A DNA stretch of 64,000 nt from Tubulanus polymorphus (lineage: Eukaryota > Nemertea > Palaeonemertea > Tubulaniformes > Tubulanidae). Made by a program: the position numbers and the translations under genes. The stretch is taken from NCBI RefSeq assembly GCF_964204645.1, contig NC_134027.1, forward strand, positions 27,454,485 through 27,518,484, read 5' to 3'. Numbering within the stretch: position 1 is the stretch's first letter; each line of letters starts with the position of its first letter. The notes under the pieces were generated by a model that was not told the origin of the DNA, searched no databases, and saw nothing but the letters and a program-made list of their open reading frames with translations. Positions 1 to 13,138 of this stretch are shown here, one piece after another.

Positions 1-48
1 GCTGCTGCTGGTGGTTGATATTTGTTTTTTCTGAATGGTTGTGTTTAG

Positions 49-3000
49 TATTGTGCATACGCTGAGCAGTTTCAACTTGTACGAAGAAGCAATACAAGAA
101 CCTCTAGACGAGTTCGATGAGTTATCTGATGCAATATCTGACCCAACTACTCAGTAAGTATTCCTCCTGCTCCTCCTGCTCCTCCTCCTCCTGCTCCTCC
201 TGCAACTTCTCCTTCCTTGACTGCCACAGCTGCCTCACATACTACATTACACATTCATATACTTAGCACTGAGTCCTCACCTGCCAGAGTTGGATTCATA
301 AGGGGGGGTTACTGCGGCTAGTGAGGACAGGTATTGTCTGTACTGATTGTATCTAACACTGAGTCCTCACCTGCCAGGGTTAGAGTCATGTAGGAGGTTA
401 CTGCAGCTAGTGAGGACAGGTATTGCCTTATTGTCTGTACTGATCGTACCTAACACTGAGTCCTCACCTGCCAGAGTTGGATTCATAAGGGGGTAGTTAC
501 TGCGGCTAGGGAGGACAGGTATTGTCTGTACTGATTGTATCTAACACTGAGTCCTCACCTGCCAGGGTTAGAGTCATGTAGGAGGTTACTGCAGCTAGTG
601 AGGACAGGTATTGCCTTATTGTCTGTACTGATCGTACCTAACACTGAGTCCTCACCTGCCAGAGTTGGATTCATAAGGGGGTAGTTACTGCGGCTAGGGA
701 GGACAGGTATTGTCTGTACTGATTGTATCTAACACTGAGTCCTCACCTGCCAGGGTTAGATTCTTATAGGAGGTTACTGCGGCTAGTGAGGACAGGTATT
801 GTCTTTACTGATCATTTTGTCTTTCAATTAGTTTTTTGTCTCGAACAAAATGCTGTTTATTTCTATTGCGTTAGTGTTTTATATGTTTAATGTTGTATAT
901 TCTTCAGTCTAATTCTGTTTTAGTTCAAATGTTTTGTCAAGTCAAACATTAGTTCTGTATTTAAACATTATTCATACGAGTCGCTTTCAAAACCCTGAAA
1001 CGTTCACCAAATCATCGACCGGTGTTTGATTTTACTTCAGCTGAAAATGGTTCTAAAGATCGTTCCTTATGAAAAATGTATTCTTGTAAAAAATGTCTCG
1101 TATATATTGGTAAATTTTGTGCTGTTATAAATAGAAAAAAAAGTTGATAATTTCAGTTTTGAATTTCAGGCGATTGAACAAAAAAAAACACAGGTATCAA
1201 TAACTTAAGTACACAGTACTATCTGTCTTGCCATCAGAGAAATTGACAACTGACTGCTACGGTCTCTATCTCTGTTCAAAGAAGCTGGCTGACTGCTTTA
1301 GTCTCTGTTTCTCTTGAGAGATGAGAGAGACAGTGACTGGACTGCTTCAGTCTCTGTTTCTGTTTCTGGACAGACAGTGACTGCTGTTTTTGCAGACACA
1401 GATATTAGACTGCTACAGTCTCTGTTTCTGCAGGGACGGATATTAGACTGCTACAGTCTCTGTTTCTGCAGAGACGGATATTGGACTGCTACAGTCTCTG
1501 TTTCTGCAGAGACGGATATTGGACTGCTACAGTCTCTGTTTCTGCAGAGACGGATATTAGACTGCTACAGTCTCTGTTTCTGCAGACACAGATATTAGAC
1601 TGCTACAGTCTCTGTTTCTGCAGACACAGATATTAGACTGCTACAGTCTCTGTTTCTGCAGACACAGATATTAGACTGCTACAGTCTCTGTTTCTGTTTC
1701 TGGACAGACAGTGACTGCAGATATTAGACTGCTACAGTCACTCTGACTGCTACAGTTTGCTGCTGTATATTTTTCATGTTTGTTTGTATTTATTATTGTG
1801 TTTGTTGCATGTCTATTAATCGAGCATGAAAAAGAAGTAATATAATAATTTTCTAATTCAATTTCAGGCTCCTCCCTCTCTCTTCCCCCCTCTCTCCCCC
1901 TCTCTTCCCCCTCCCTCTCACTCAACTCTCTCTCTCTAACTCTATCGGAAAAAGCCATTGACAATAATAATAACAATAGAACCTGCTTGTTCTATTATGT
2001 GTGAAGAATGACTGCATGAGTTTTGAGTGACAGTTTCTGCAGTTTGACCCGCCTTCTATCATCGTTGATGAAACCAGTGACAGCAATCACTCAATCACAC
2101 AGCATTCACCATACCTACCACACCTTTCTCTTCTAAAATCTACTCCACCTACTCTGCATCATCAGGAAGATCTCTCATATTGTAACACTTTTTCAAGGGG
2201 TGGATCTAGTGAAATAGGAAGGTGGGCCTTGGAAAGGTTTTAAAGATATCCATCTCGGAAAAATGTTGTTAACCTCAATTGGAAGACAGTGGTCTCTACC
2301 CTGAAACGAACCTCTAGATCCACGTCTGCTTTTTGTGAAGTAACCGATGTCGAGCGTTAAATTGATTTGAATTTTAACGGAATGAATTGTTGTTGTTATG
2401 TATTTGTAGAGTATCAGTGAGTAAGAGGACGTTTGGACCGAGTAACGTTAATGTATTCGCTTGGTTCGCTATTTCACCTCCTTTAACTAAATGTATCTGG
2501 TCAATGGCAGTTTCTCAACATCAATTCTACCTCGATCGCAAACAGAGCAAGGTAAAAATCACCATCAAGCATCAGCAGCTTGATAATCTATTAGTCAAAC
2601 TCACACTTTTAGATTATGTTGATGACTTGCGCTAAGTAAATTGAGAAAATCGAGACTCAAAAATAGAGATGACTTCAGAAATCTGACGACTTACCCCGAT
2701 GATGACTTACACTTAGTAAATAAGAAAATACGAATTGGGGGGACTAAAAAATAGAGATGATTTCAGTGTGTCATGTGACAACTCGGCTAAATCGAGTTTT
2801 TGACCGAGTACTAGAATCCTTACTCGGTGCCGGTCCAAATTCAATAAAGTCAGGGTGAATTCTGTTAGTGAAAACCGTCTATTTCCCTTATTGTGAAGTA
2901 CAGTTTATATTTTGTAGACGTATATTCCAATAGCTCGTTCTATGAGTGAAATAGCAGCTGAATTATCACAAAGCACTCCGTCATTATACAGTTCATCAGG

Positions 3001-6000
3001 TACTGATAGTATCAGTCATTGTAGCAGTGCTACTAGTTTATCACACTGTGGTGGATCCAAAATAGATCGTAAGTTGATGACGATATTATTATTCCTGATA
3101 TATTTAATATTTTTATTACTGATATAAATCTAATGATATTTTCATTCCTGATATGTGTAACTTATTATTGAGATATTTGATATTCCGGGGTCGATATATC
3201 TGATGAGATTATCATTCCTGATATATAATTGATATATACTCATTGGTAATATATCTGATATTCTCATTTGTGATATATCTGATATTTTAGTGCCGAGATT
3301 CGAAGGTGAAGAAATGAAAACAGCAAATCGTGATATGTTCACGGCTTTGAAAGCTCGTAAAGACGCCCTTGAGGACGAACTACGCAAAAAAACTGAAGAA
3401 TTAAAAATCATATGTCTCAAAGAAGCGGTAAGAATTTCTATGAAACGTTACCTGAGTAAAGAGAGGTATTCTAGGAGTTGGGGGAGAGGTATTCTAGGAG
3501 TTGGGGGTGTTTACACGGGAAAAATACCCTTACAAAGAATTTTCAACAAAATTGCACCATTGTTTTACATTGTGCCCTCAATCTCATTCATGTTGACTTG
3601 TTGATATAAATTGCCGTTGAATAGAATAATGGGGTAACTCAACATCTCGCAGCAGAACACGTCAATGTTGATTAATTATTGATTATTTGTTGATGATTTC
3701 AGTCAATAACTGGAGAACTTCCTCCAGAATTACCGACAATCCCCGGAGAGGACCCCCCTCCGATTAGACGTCGAGTCGGAACTGCATTTACTTTATCGCC
3801 GAAGATGGTTTACGGAGAAGGTCGAACTGAGGTAAAAAACAATACTTATTTAACGAGCTCTAATTTGTGATTTATAAGTTTTTCATGAAGCTGGGCGCAG
3901 TAAACATCAGCTTACATCGGATGATGAATTCTGAAATTCTCGTTGATTTCAGGAAGAGGAAAAACTGGCGAAATTAGAACTCGATTTCGAACTTCAGAAA
4001 CAGATCACTTCTGCCGCTTATCGTCTGTTTAAAGATAAAAAACAGCGAAAAGTTCGTCGACAACGAAAAGATGATTATCAAAGAGCTTTTGATAAAGTAC
4101 GTTATCACACGGTTCTAGCAGTTGAGCATTACAGGGTTTGACACTAACTCAGGGAATTTTTACACTCTTCTTGAAAATCAGAGAATTGTTGTTGTTCTTT
4201 CTGGTGATGAGTGTCACAAGGAACCTCTTGATTAGAAACAACCCCCACTGAGGATATCTTATAATTGAGGGAATTTTTGGTACAGGGTCAGGGAAATGTC
4301 AGGGAATTTTGGACCCTCTGAATTTGTGAATTTACTAAATCTATGATACGTATATTTTTATAGTTGAAAGATTTAGAACAACAGTTGAATGATTTAAGAA
4401 AGGAACAAGGCAAAGATGCAATTCTACAATCACAATTCGAAGGTCAGGAATTCTACTTGTAATACTATAATGCATAGATATATTTCAGAGACATTAGTTT
4501 CATTTCTATCAATATATTTTATAATTGTAGATAGAGAAAGTGAAGGAAGTATTGGACCCACTGATAGTGGTAAGATATCTCTACAATCATTTTAGATTAA
4601 ACATCAAAATAGAAAAGACTTAGCTTTAAAGCGTGATTTGAGAGTGATATTTGAGATTGATATCTCAGTCGACTGATTTAATGAGTCGATAATTTGTTTT
4701 TCAGAATCGGATATTCTATCATTAAATCCATCTCCGGCGATTGAACGTAACGCCGGTGACGAAACGAGTCAACTGGTCGAACGTGAGCCGTCGACCAGTT
4801 CGTCTCAATGTTCACTGGTCGACGCTTCACCCTCTAGTCCTAGTCGCCATGCAGCACGTGATGTTTCGCCAAACAGGTAATTATATAAATCTCAAACTCA
4901 CTCCCAGCAAACTACTCCAACAGTCAAAACAGTTTGTTATTTTAAATGCCAGCAGTGAGGTGCACAAACCTAATAATCCAGGTGACTGTAGTCTCTTATT
5001 TTAAACGCCAGTAGTGAGGCTACTGTTCTGTAATCCAGTTGTCTGTAGTTTTGTATTAGTTCAGATTTGTTTTGAGAATAGGGATAAATGTGTTCTACTG
5101 AACATCAAACACATCATTATATAGAAATGAAACTTGTTTTATAATTATTTGATCTGTCTCGGCAGAGAAATCCCGGATAAAACCTGGTATCTCAGAGATA
5201 TTGATATTACTTCTCAACGCGTGAAATTATAATAGTCAAACTCGCTCCCAGCAAACTACTCCGACAGTCAAAACAGTTTATTATTTTAAACGCTACTAGT
5301 GAGGCGCTACTGTACTGCAATCCAGTTTGCTGTAGTTTTGTATTAATTCAGATTCCTGCTTAATATTGATAATAATGCGATTGTTGTATGGTTTCAGGGG
5401 TTTCCTAGGTTACGGTTATCAGACGAGTTCGGTTACTCGTACGGAGTATCGTAAACAGATGTATCCGACGTTATCGACTCACAGTCATCTGTATTCTAGC
5501 GGTAGTTTTCAGTCGGATTACGATAACGTGAGCAGTCACTCGGGAGGTTCACGCGGTGATATACACAATCTATATAACGTTAATTCACATCGCACGTCGC
5601 GTTACGACAGCGCCGATGAGTTAAAGAGTCCTCAGAGCGCCGACGAGGCCGATAGTTTGTATCGTCAGCACATGTGTCGCCACGGTAGTTTAGACGCCGG
5701 CGTTCGACAACTCGGAATGGAAGAGAAATTCGCCGATTACAGCAAACATTACGGCAGTTTAGAGCGTAATTTCAGCTACAGCGGTTCCACTAAAAAGAGT
5801 ATGATGGACGATTACCGGAAACACGGATTACAGACTTTATCTTATTCGGATAGCTGCGGTTCAGGTGTTGGTAGTTCTATAGATAGCATGCAGCATCAGC
5901 AGCAGCAGCAGCAGCAGCAACCTCAGACTGTCGATATACCTAAGAGTTGGTACGTAGGTCAACCTATGCCTACCGATTCACCTATTTATTTCGGACATAA

Positions 6001-6535
6001 CGAAACTGTGGATTTATCGAATATAGAAGACGATAGCAGCGTGGATATTTACGATACGGAACAGAACGCCGTTCAGTATCCACGTGGACAATCGTTTACT
6101 AAAGTAACGCAGAATCCACATTTCAGGGAGGAAACGAAACCGTACGAAATGTCGGATTTCTATAAATACAGCGAGAAACTGAGGAGGGCGCGAAGCGTGG
6201 AACGACAGAGATTACAACCTCAGATCGACCAGTCTCCAGTCGATCGGTCACCGATTACTTCTCAATGCGCTCATTCGGTACACTATGAATCTATGAGTCC
6301 CGGGTTACAGTACGCGACCGGACCGGTTCAGGTCGGTTACGCCCGAGCCGTTCCGTTACACTACGCCGCCGGCGAACCTGATTATAACGCTGGTTACCAC
6401 GGCGACCCGCAACACAAACAACAATCGTATCATTCGCCTCAGTTCGCTCAAAAACTAGCGGCATTTAGCGGTCAACCGCTGACGTGTGAACCGGTTCAGG
6501 AACCGCCTAAAACTAGTTCTCAAAGACTCGTATAA
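49..6535 (+). CDS. FRMD4: FRMD4A/FRMD4B-like FERM-domain scaffold, 3' part
   Basis: This is the 3' half of an FRMD4-family gene; the 5' part lies left of the window. Exons: 49-153, 2410-2551, 2918-3068, 3291-3427, 3703-3831, 3953-4096, 4364-4442, 4531-4569, 4705-4876 and 5398-6535 (TAA). All junction phases agree, giving 744 residues. Seen: the second exon encodes the end of the FERM F3 lobe (VSVSKRTFG, then IWSMAVSQHQFYLDRKQSK), almost identical to vertebrate FRMD4A/B. Then come an ARSMSEIA segment, a coiled coil (ALKARKDALEDELRKK) and RRRVGTAF, which are hallmarks of the CUPID/DUF3338 region. The last exon is a long Ser/Tyr-rich disordered tail with eight consecutive Gln. Known: FRMD4 proteins bind cytohesins and Par3, linking Arf6 to epithelial junctions through the CUPID region. 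The first exon (49-153) has a fitting phase but weak similarity to F3, so it is the least certain. The exact paralogue (A or B) cannot be decided. Confidence 0.9.
268..820. repeat. 90/97 bp alternating tandem repeat with internal inverted repeat
   Basis: Six copies start at 268, 358, 455, 546, 643 and 734, so the spacing alternates between about 90 and 97 bp. This is a dimeric higher-order unit of about 188 bp. Within each unit GTCCTCAC is answered by GTGAGGAC roughly 55 bp later, so each copy can fold into a hairpin. Confidence 0.9.
1390..1735. repeat. 39 bp minisatellite
   Basis: About eight units of the type ATATTAGACTGCTACAGTCT followed by CTGTTTCTGCAGAGACGG. The unit is 39 bp, a multiple of three, so it stays open in one frame and yields a spurious repetitive ORF. 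ACTGCTACAGT is close to palindromic. Confidence 0.85.
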
Positions 6536-7094
6536 ATGAGACGTCGCTTTATTCATCACTGCTTCTAAATCTCATCTCGTTTCAGTCGTCGCCATTTTTT
6601 TTTTGTAAAAATGATTTTTAAATCGTCGTATGAAATGGAAAAATGATCTGCTTTTAAAAAATCCCGAACCGAAAATCGAAAAAAGGCTTTATCATCGCTT
6701 TGAATTGTACGTGAATTTTATAGAAACATTTTTTTTAAAGTCGATTTATTCAGTTTTAAAAAACTATTTTAAAACTGCTGTGTATATCAGGATAGACCTA
6801 CGTAATGCCGGTAATATGTAAACAGTGTAATACCAGTAATATGTATAGTGATTGATGTGTAATATTATGTGTGCCTTGCCTCATGGTGTCAACGTCGATT
6901 AAATCATTCTCTCATTTACGCGAGAAATAATGAATTAAACACATTTTTATGCAAATTGCAGATTTTGTTTATGATGATGATATCAATTTATGTCGCGGTA
7001 GTAAAAAACGAATAATGAATTCATGTGTAATAAATGTAAGTGATTGTAAATAATCCTGATGGCTCCAGTTTTTACAGTTCTCCGTTCTTTAGAG

Positions 7095-7100
7095 AATAAA
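7095..7100 (+). terminator. Candidate polyadenylation signal of FRMD4
   Basis: AATAAA lies about 560 bases after the FRMD4 stop codon in AT-rich 3' UTR-like sequence. It is the first good hexamer downstream of the stop. Transcript ends would be needed to confirm it. Confidence 0.4.
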
Positions 7101-7427
7101 CTGATTTTAAATCGTGAATTTATCGAGAATTGCGGAGCTGGATTTTTCTCGGTCTAGAGGTCGTGTCAGATAGCTTCAACTGCCTCTTTATATTAAACTC
7201 TAGCTCAAATTGTAGCTGCTATTTCCGTGAAGAATGCTGATAATATACAACGTGTCTATTACTGTGTATGTGTTCCTTTATCAGATAAACCAGAATTTGC
7301 TGATCAAAAAAACAAAATATCTATAACAATGATCTCATAGTGAAATTAGCTGATACCTTTATGATATACATGTTTATGAAGTAATTGCTTTGTCTGACAC
7401 CCTGTACTGGATAACCTTCAATACGCG

Positions 7428-7665
7428 AGTACCTCTATCAGGGATATCCGAGTACCTATCACCCTGAGTACCTATCAGCAATACCTGAACACCTAGGAGT
7501 ATCAGGAATATGCAAGTACCTACCAGAAATACTTTAAATACCGTACCTATCATCCTGAGTACCTCCTATCAGGAATACCCGAGTACCTATCATCCTGAGT
7601 ACCTCCTATCAGGAATACCTGAACACCTATCATCCTGAGTATCAGGAATATGCACCTGATAATCA
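7428..7665. repeat. Degenerate GAGTACCTATCA tandem repeat
   Basis: Irregular repeats of GAGTACCTATCA and CAGGAATACC occur with variable spacers of about 25-40 bp downstream of the FRMD4 3' UTR. Similarity is clear by eye, but unit boundaries drift. No coding potential is seen. Confidence 0.6.
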
Positions 7666-7826
7666 ACACCTTATCCGGTCTTCAAGTAAATAGTTAAATA
7701 CAGTGGATCCATGTTGTAATGAACTCAGATATTACCTTACTTGAACATTTATTTTGTGATTATAACGAAGTAGATTTCCTGGTGTCCTGTCGTTGGTTGT
7801 AAAAAGATTCGACTGTATTTCAGATG

Positions 7827-7990
7827 CAGGTTTGAGCGATGAACTGTATTGATGCTACTGTGCTGCACTGAGTAATGTGTCAGGTTTGAGCGATGAACTG
7901 TATCGATGCTACTGTGCTGCACTGAGTAATGTGTCAGGTTTGAGCGATGAACTGTATTGATGCTACTGTGCTGCACTGAGTAATGTGTAT
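7827..7990. repeat. Three copies of a 54 bp repeat
   Basis: Near-identical units begin with CAGGTTTGAGCGATGAACTG at 7827, 7881 and 7935. The 54 bp unit equals 18 codons, so the minus strand stays open across it. This looks like a recent local triplication and not a gene. Confidence 0.9.
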
Positions 7991-8280
7991 TTTTATTTAT
8001 AATGTACACTGTTTATAAGTCGATGTATATAATAATTATATTCTGTGTATAAAACAAAAAACATGTCTCATGTTTCTTAAGTTTTTTTATGAATAATAAA
8101 CTACTGAAATCATCAAGAATTTTTATGTTTATTACTTTAGTTTCTAAGGATATTGCATTTTTACATGTTTGCAGTTATTACTGTATGTGTGAATGCTTCA
8201 CAGGGGGCGCCGCGCTTGCATGTCCTCCCTCAAGAAAATTTTGAATGTTATCTTGGGAACAGAATTGGGGCCCGGGTTGC

Positions 8281-9722
8281 TGTGAACACCAGTAGAGGTC
8301 ACTGCGTACACCAGTAGGGGTCGCTGTGTACACCAGTAGGGTCACACTGTCCACCAGTAGGGGTCACACACACTGTGAACACCAGTAAGGGTCACACTGT
8401 CCACCAATAGGGGTCACTGTGTACACAGTAGTGGTCACGCTGTCCACCAGGGGTCGCTGTGTACACAGTAGTGGTCACACTGTCCACCAGGGGTCGCTGT
8501 GAACACCAGTAAGGGTCACACTGTCCACCAGTAGGGGTCACTGTGTACACAGTAGTGGTCACGCTGTCCACCAATAGGGGTCACTGTGTACACAGTAGTG
8601 GTCACGCTGTCCACCAGGGGTCGCTGTGTACACAGTAGTGGTCACACTGTCCACCAGGGGTCGCTGTGAACACCAGTAAGGGTCACACTGTCCACCAGTA
8701 GGGGTCGCTGTGAACACCAGTAAGGGTCACACTGTCCACCAGTAGGGGTCGCTGCTGTGAACACCAGTAGGGGTTGCTGTGTACACCAGTAGGGGTCACA
8801 CACACTGTGTACACCAGGGGTCGCTGTGTACACCAGTAGGGTCACACTGTCCACCAGTAGGGGTCACTGTGAACACCAGTAGGGGTCACACACTCCACCA
8901 GTAGGGGTCGCTGCTGTGTACACCAGTAGGGGTCACACTGTCCACCAGGGTCGCTGTGTACACCAGTAAGGGTCACACTGTCCACCAGTAGGGGTCGCTG
9001 TGTACACCAGTAGGGGTCACACTGTCCACCAGTAGGGGTCGCTGTGTACACCAGTAGGGGTCACACTGTCCACCAGTAGGGGTTGCTGTGTACACCAGTA
9101 GGGGGTCACACTCCACCAGTAGGGGTCACACTGTGTACACCAGTAGGGGTCACACTGTCCACCAATAGGGGTCTCCACTGTGTACACAGTAGTGGTCACA
9201 CTGTCCACCAGTAGGGGTCGCTGTGTACACCAGTAGGGGTCACACTGTCCACCAGTAGGGGTCGCTGTGTACACCAGTAGGGGTCACACTGTCCACCAGT
9301 AGGGGTCGCTGTGTACACCAGTAGGGGTCACTGTCCACCAGAGGTCGCTGTGTACACCAGTAGGGGTCACACTGTCCACCAGTAGGGGTCGCTGTGTACA
9401 CCAGTAGGGGTCACTGTCCACCAGAGGTCGCTGTGAACACCAGCAGGGTCACACTGTCCACCAGTAGGGGTCGCTGTGTACACCAGTAGGGGTCACACTG
9501 TCCACCAATAGGGGTCTCCACTGTGTACACAGTAGTGGTCACACTGTCCACCAGGGGTCGCTGTGTACACCAGTTAGGGTCACACTGTCCACCAGTAGGG
9601 GTCGCTGTGTACACCAGTAGGGGTCACTGTCCACCAGAGGTCGCTGCTGTGTACACCAGTAGGGGTCACTGTCCACCAGGGGTAGCTGCTGTGTAACACC
9701 AATAGGAGTCGCCACTATCCAC
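8281..9722. repeat. 1.4 kb minisatellite between FRMD4 and PSKH1
   Basis: Dozens of units of two related kinds alternate: CACCAGTAGGGGTCACACTG followed by TCCACCAGTAGGGG, and CACCAGTAGGGGTCGCTGTG followed by TACACC. Variants lack the TA (CCACCAGGGGTCGC). The blocks form higher-order repeats, with a segment near 9270-9420 duplicated locally. The ORFs read through it on the minus strand are repeats of Thr-Pro-Thr-Gly-Gly-Gln-Cys-Asp type and are not credible genes. Confidence 0.95.
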
Positions 9723-11216
9723 CAGTAAATATCCTTCCAATCACAAATGCATGTACTTCATATATTTTTAAAGTGTTTATTATCATTTTTCATGTATATG
9801 TTGTTTTACAATTAATAGCGCATTTATGATAATAATAATAATATTTATACATATCAAATTTGTTACAAAAATAGTAAAGTATGATTTGTTATTAGAGCAG
9901 CAGTAGCAGCAGCAGCAGCAGCTGCACGAGCAGTGTGTTCGCACGGAGAGAGGACGGTCGATGATTACCTTTCACCACAATTTAAAAATATAAATTTTAC
10001 ATTTTTTCAAGCACCAAAATATTGCGACCACAGTTCATTGTTTGAAATCAAAAATAATACATAAAAATAGCACAGATTTGAATTAAATTTTTGAAATAAT
10101 ATCCTGGGAAATATGGACTTCAGTAACTGAATTACAAATTATTTAAATACGGTTAAAATACATCAATTTTAACCTTTCTAAACTACCAGTATTTACAGCG
10201 GCGTCACATACGTAAAAGAGCTCTCACTATCTACAGTTACTATCTGCAGTTTAACACAATGTAAAATAGTTGCAAAAAATGAATTTAAAATCTTTAAATC
10301 TAATTCACATGAAATTGAAATGAAAGTTTACTGCAGTGCCCGTCGATTTCAACTAAAGACACTTAAATGCATAAGACTGACAGTAATTAATTAATAAATC
10401 TAATCTATTCTAATTAAGTATCTAATTAATATAAATTGATATGTAATTAATAAGATTGAATAATAAGATTGCATTTTTACAAAATCTACATAAAATAATG
10501 ACAGTAATTAAAACCAAAATTAATCAAGAACAAAATCAATTATTCAACTTCCATCATCAGGTAAAATTCATTGAAAATTTAGCACAATATGAAATGACTT
10601 ATTTCATACATAGAATGAAATCCTGATCAATATTGATTGTGACAATCAGCAAATTGATTGTGATAACTAGTAAAATTAAATGATTCACTTTGATTCTCAC
10701 TGAGACCTAATAAATATACAAAATAATAACATATCACTGAATAATTGAATTCTTCACTTCATAACCAGGGAGAGGGGAAGGGGAGGGGAGGGAAAAGGGA
10801 AGAGAGAAGGGGAGAGGGAGAGGAAGGAGGGAAGAGAGGACAGGAAAAAGGGGAGAGAGAGGGAGAGAATGGGGAGAGGGAGGGAAAAGAGAGGGGGAGG
10901 GGAGGGAAGAGGTTGAGACAATAGAATTAAAATTCTACTCAATACTTTGTAAACTCAGTTACACATGAAACAAAAACAGATAACGTCATTCTAACGGAGA
11001 CAATTTATAATAAAACAGTGAAACCGGCTTAATTTGAATCTGTCTCATCCGAATTTTAATCGTTATATCATTTACAATCCATTTATACATAAATTTATGT
11101 AAAATATGATGTTTAATCCGGATAGGCGATAAACCGGTTTGAGATTTTGACTCGGATTAAGCCGGTTTGAGACCGTAGCGGTAAAGATTAAAGGGCCGGG
11201 TTTAAAGCTGATTAAT
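9723..11216. other. AT-rich intergenic / PSKH1 3' flank
   Basis: No exon is recognisable here. The stretch includes a short CAG run (9897-9925), very AT-rich sequence from 9960 to 10740, and a purine tract from 10768 to 10915. A minus-strand 3' UTR for PSKH1 probably occupies the right end. ATTAAA on the minus strand near 11055-11060 is one possible poly(A) signal. Confidence 0.5.
10768..10915. repeat. GGGGAGA/GGGAGG purine tract
   Basis: Almost pure purine on the + strand for about 150 bases, with GGGAGAGG-type words. Pyrimidine-only on the other strand. Simple sequence, no gene. Confidence 0.85.
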
Positions 11217-13138
11217 TCATGTAACGGAACGATCAGACGGAAGACTGTAATTATGAAGAGATTCGATATCTGCCTGAACCTCGGGATCTCTGTGTAATTC
11301 ATCGATCTCTTCAGGTTGAACTCTATGATTATCAGATCGTAGCGATCGAGCCGATTTATTACTCTTCACTGATTTCGTGCTATTCGCTCGCGTTGAATTT
11401 CGATGCATGATGTTTTGACTGATTGTTTTATGAAGGTTTTTATTACTAGACGCAGCTGCGTGCGTCACAATCCACGGGTGACAGATGCATTGATCGGCCG
11501 TTAATCTCTCGTTCGGATCCAACACTAACAAACGATCGATGAAATCCTTCGCTAGATTTGATACATCTTTCCAATGCTACAAAACAAAATGAATACAGCA
11601 TTAATTAATGAAAACATAATTACACATATTTACGGAAGACTCAGCTCAAATTGGATTATTTTGGGAACTGTAAAATGTGTCTGACTTGAGTAATATCTGA
11701 GTTGGATATCAGGATAAACATTATTTCATGCCAAGTATAAGAAAACAATTTGAATCATTAGAAACTGCAAACGATGAACTATAATATAGCCAAGTGTGAT
11801 CTAGTGAAAACTACTGCGATCTAGTGGAAAAGACTAGTGTGATCCTAGTGAAAATACAAGTAAAACTAGTCTTAATGAATTTTTGGTTTTTAACTAACAG
11901 ATTTTCAGATTCCCAGAAGCTGCCAACAACAAGGTTGAACTATAGTTCCAGGGGTCGGCTTATTAAGACCAGTCTAAGACCAACTTAGTTCTATAGCCAA
12001 TCTAACAACTTAGGACTAATCTTAAGATTTAAGACTGCGTAACTGGCCCCTGGTAATGAGATCGTAAGATTCAAAAGCAATTTTGTGATTTTGAGATGGA
12101 CTTTGTAAATGTCAGCAGTAGCACAGCGCAGGGGGAAGGGGGAAGGGTGATACTAACCTCTCCGCTGTAAGAATATTTCGCTTTCAGAATCAGTCGATAT
12201 AATCTGGGACGACTTTCATCATCAAACGGCATCGTTCCACTCATCAGTATAAAACTAATAACACCGATCCCCCATAGATCTATTAAACATGTGTAGGGTT
12301 TCCTCGCGAGGATCTCCGGCGCGATATACTCCGGAGTTCCGCACGTTGTTGTCATAAACGGATCTCCGTTCTTACGAGTACAACTCAATCCGAAATCCGT
12401 GATCAGAATCTTAGAATCGTTACCGGGGTGATAGTATAATAGATTCTCGGGTTTGAGGTCGCGGTGAGTGATACCGAGCGAGTGTAAATATCGGATACCC
12501 TCGAGGACCATGTGTAGGACTCGCGTAGCGTCGCGTTCGGTAAAACTACCCTTAGCGATAACGCGATCAAACAGTTCACCACCGGTCGCTAGTTCCATCA
12601 CCATGTAAACTTTATCCTTCGAGTCAAATACCTCGACGAGTTGAATTATAAACTCGTGTCGAACTCGTCTCAACACGGAAACCTCCGATTCGTACAACTC
12701 GCGACCTTGAATTCGATCAATCATTTTAATCGCGTACGGTTGCCGAGTGATTTTATGTTCGACCCTGACGACGCGACTGAAACTGCCTCGACCAATTAAC
12801 GCTTTAATCTCGTATTTAGCCGTCACTCTAGGGTCAAATTTAGCTCGATATTTCGCGACGCGTTTATTCGGACCGATCTGCGCCTCCTCGTGACCTTCAG
12901 CCAGTTTCGGCGCTTGCATCGTCTTGGCGAAGGGTTTCGGTTGTTTTTGAGGTTTTATCGATTGTTGCGTAGTTTTTCTCTGAGTTGTATTCGGACGGTG
13001 GTGGTATTTTTTCTTCAGATCGTCGTAATCGTCCTCGACGGGACCGGTTTGATATTGATACGCGACTGTTTTAACGAGCTGATGCTGGTTAAAACTGGAC
13101 GGTAATTCAGGCACTAGTTTAGTATTTATACAACCCAT
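11217..13138 (-). CDS. PSKH1: PSKH1-like serine/threonine protein kinase (complete)
   Basis: Two exons read on the minus strand: 13138-12158 (327 codons, phase 0 donor GTTAGT) and 11576-11217 (119 codons plus stop), giving 446 aa. Seen: N-terminal MGCINTK, so Gly2/Cys3 fits myristoylation and palmitoylation. A Lys/Gln-rich linker follows. The conserved RVAKYRAKFDPRVTAKY block precedes the kinase domain at about 109-375. Glycine loop GRGSFS is at 116-121, catalytic Lys138 in YAIK, HRDLKPEN with Asp227, DFG Asp248, and activation loop CGTPEYIAPE. The second exon has VSNLAKDFIDRLL, HPW and a Ser/Arg-rich tail. Known: PSKH1 is a CaMK-group kinase that is membrane-anchored and associated with the Golgi, centrosome and nuclear speckles. 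All catalytic residues are present, so it should be active. Vertebrate PSKH1 and PSKH2 are close; the start and the RVAKYRAKF block fit PSKH1 best. Confidence 0.95.
11948..12053. mobile_element. MITE-like palindrome inside the PSKH1 intron (family with CAGTTGC termini)
   Basis: Begins CCAGGGGTCGGCTTA and ends ACTGGCCCCTGG. The two halves are imperfect inverted repeats built from AAGACCAGTCTAAG and its complement, with a centre reading TTAGTTCTATAGCCAATCTA. The same core recurs at 25875, 38895, 41198, 52633 and 54784. It is a non-autonomous DNA-transposon-like element with no coding capacity. Confidence 0.7.

Larger units (their letters stand above)
154..2409 (+). other. FRMD4 intron carrying two tandem arrays
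   Basis: This 2.26 kb intron runs from donor GTAAGT to acceptor TTTGTAG. It contains a CTC/CTG-rich stretch (160-205), the 90/97 bp array, the 39 bp array and a CT-rich patch (1868-1940). A degenerate palindrome lies near 2196-2335, with its ends reading GGATCTAG and CTAGATCC. I see no other exon inside it. Confidence 0.7.

Noticed and set aside
8392-9614. Series of minus-strand Cys/Trp-rich ORFs that might look like secreted peptides
   Set aside because: They follow the minisatellite unit and restart at repeats of the same Met codon; there are no splice or signal features.
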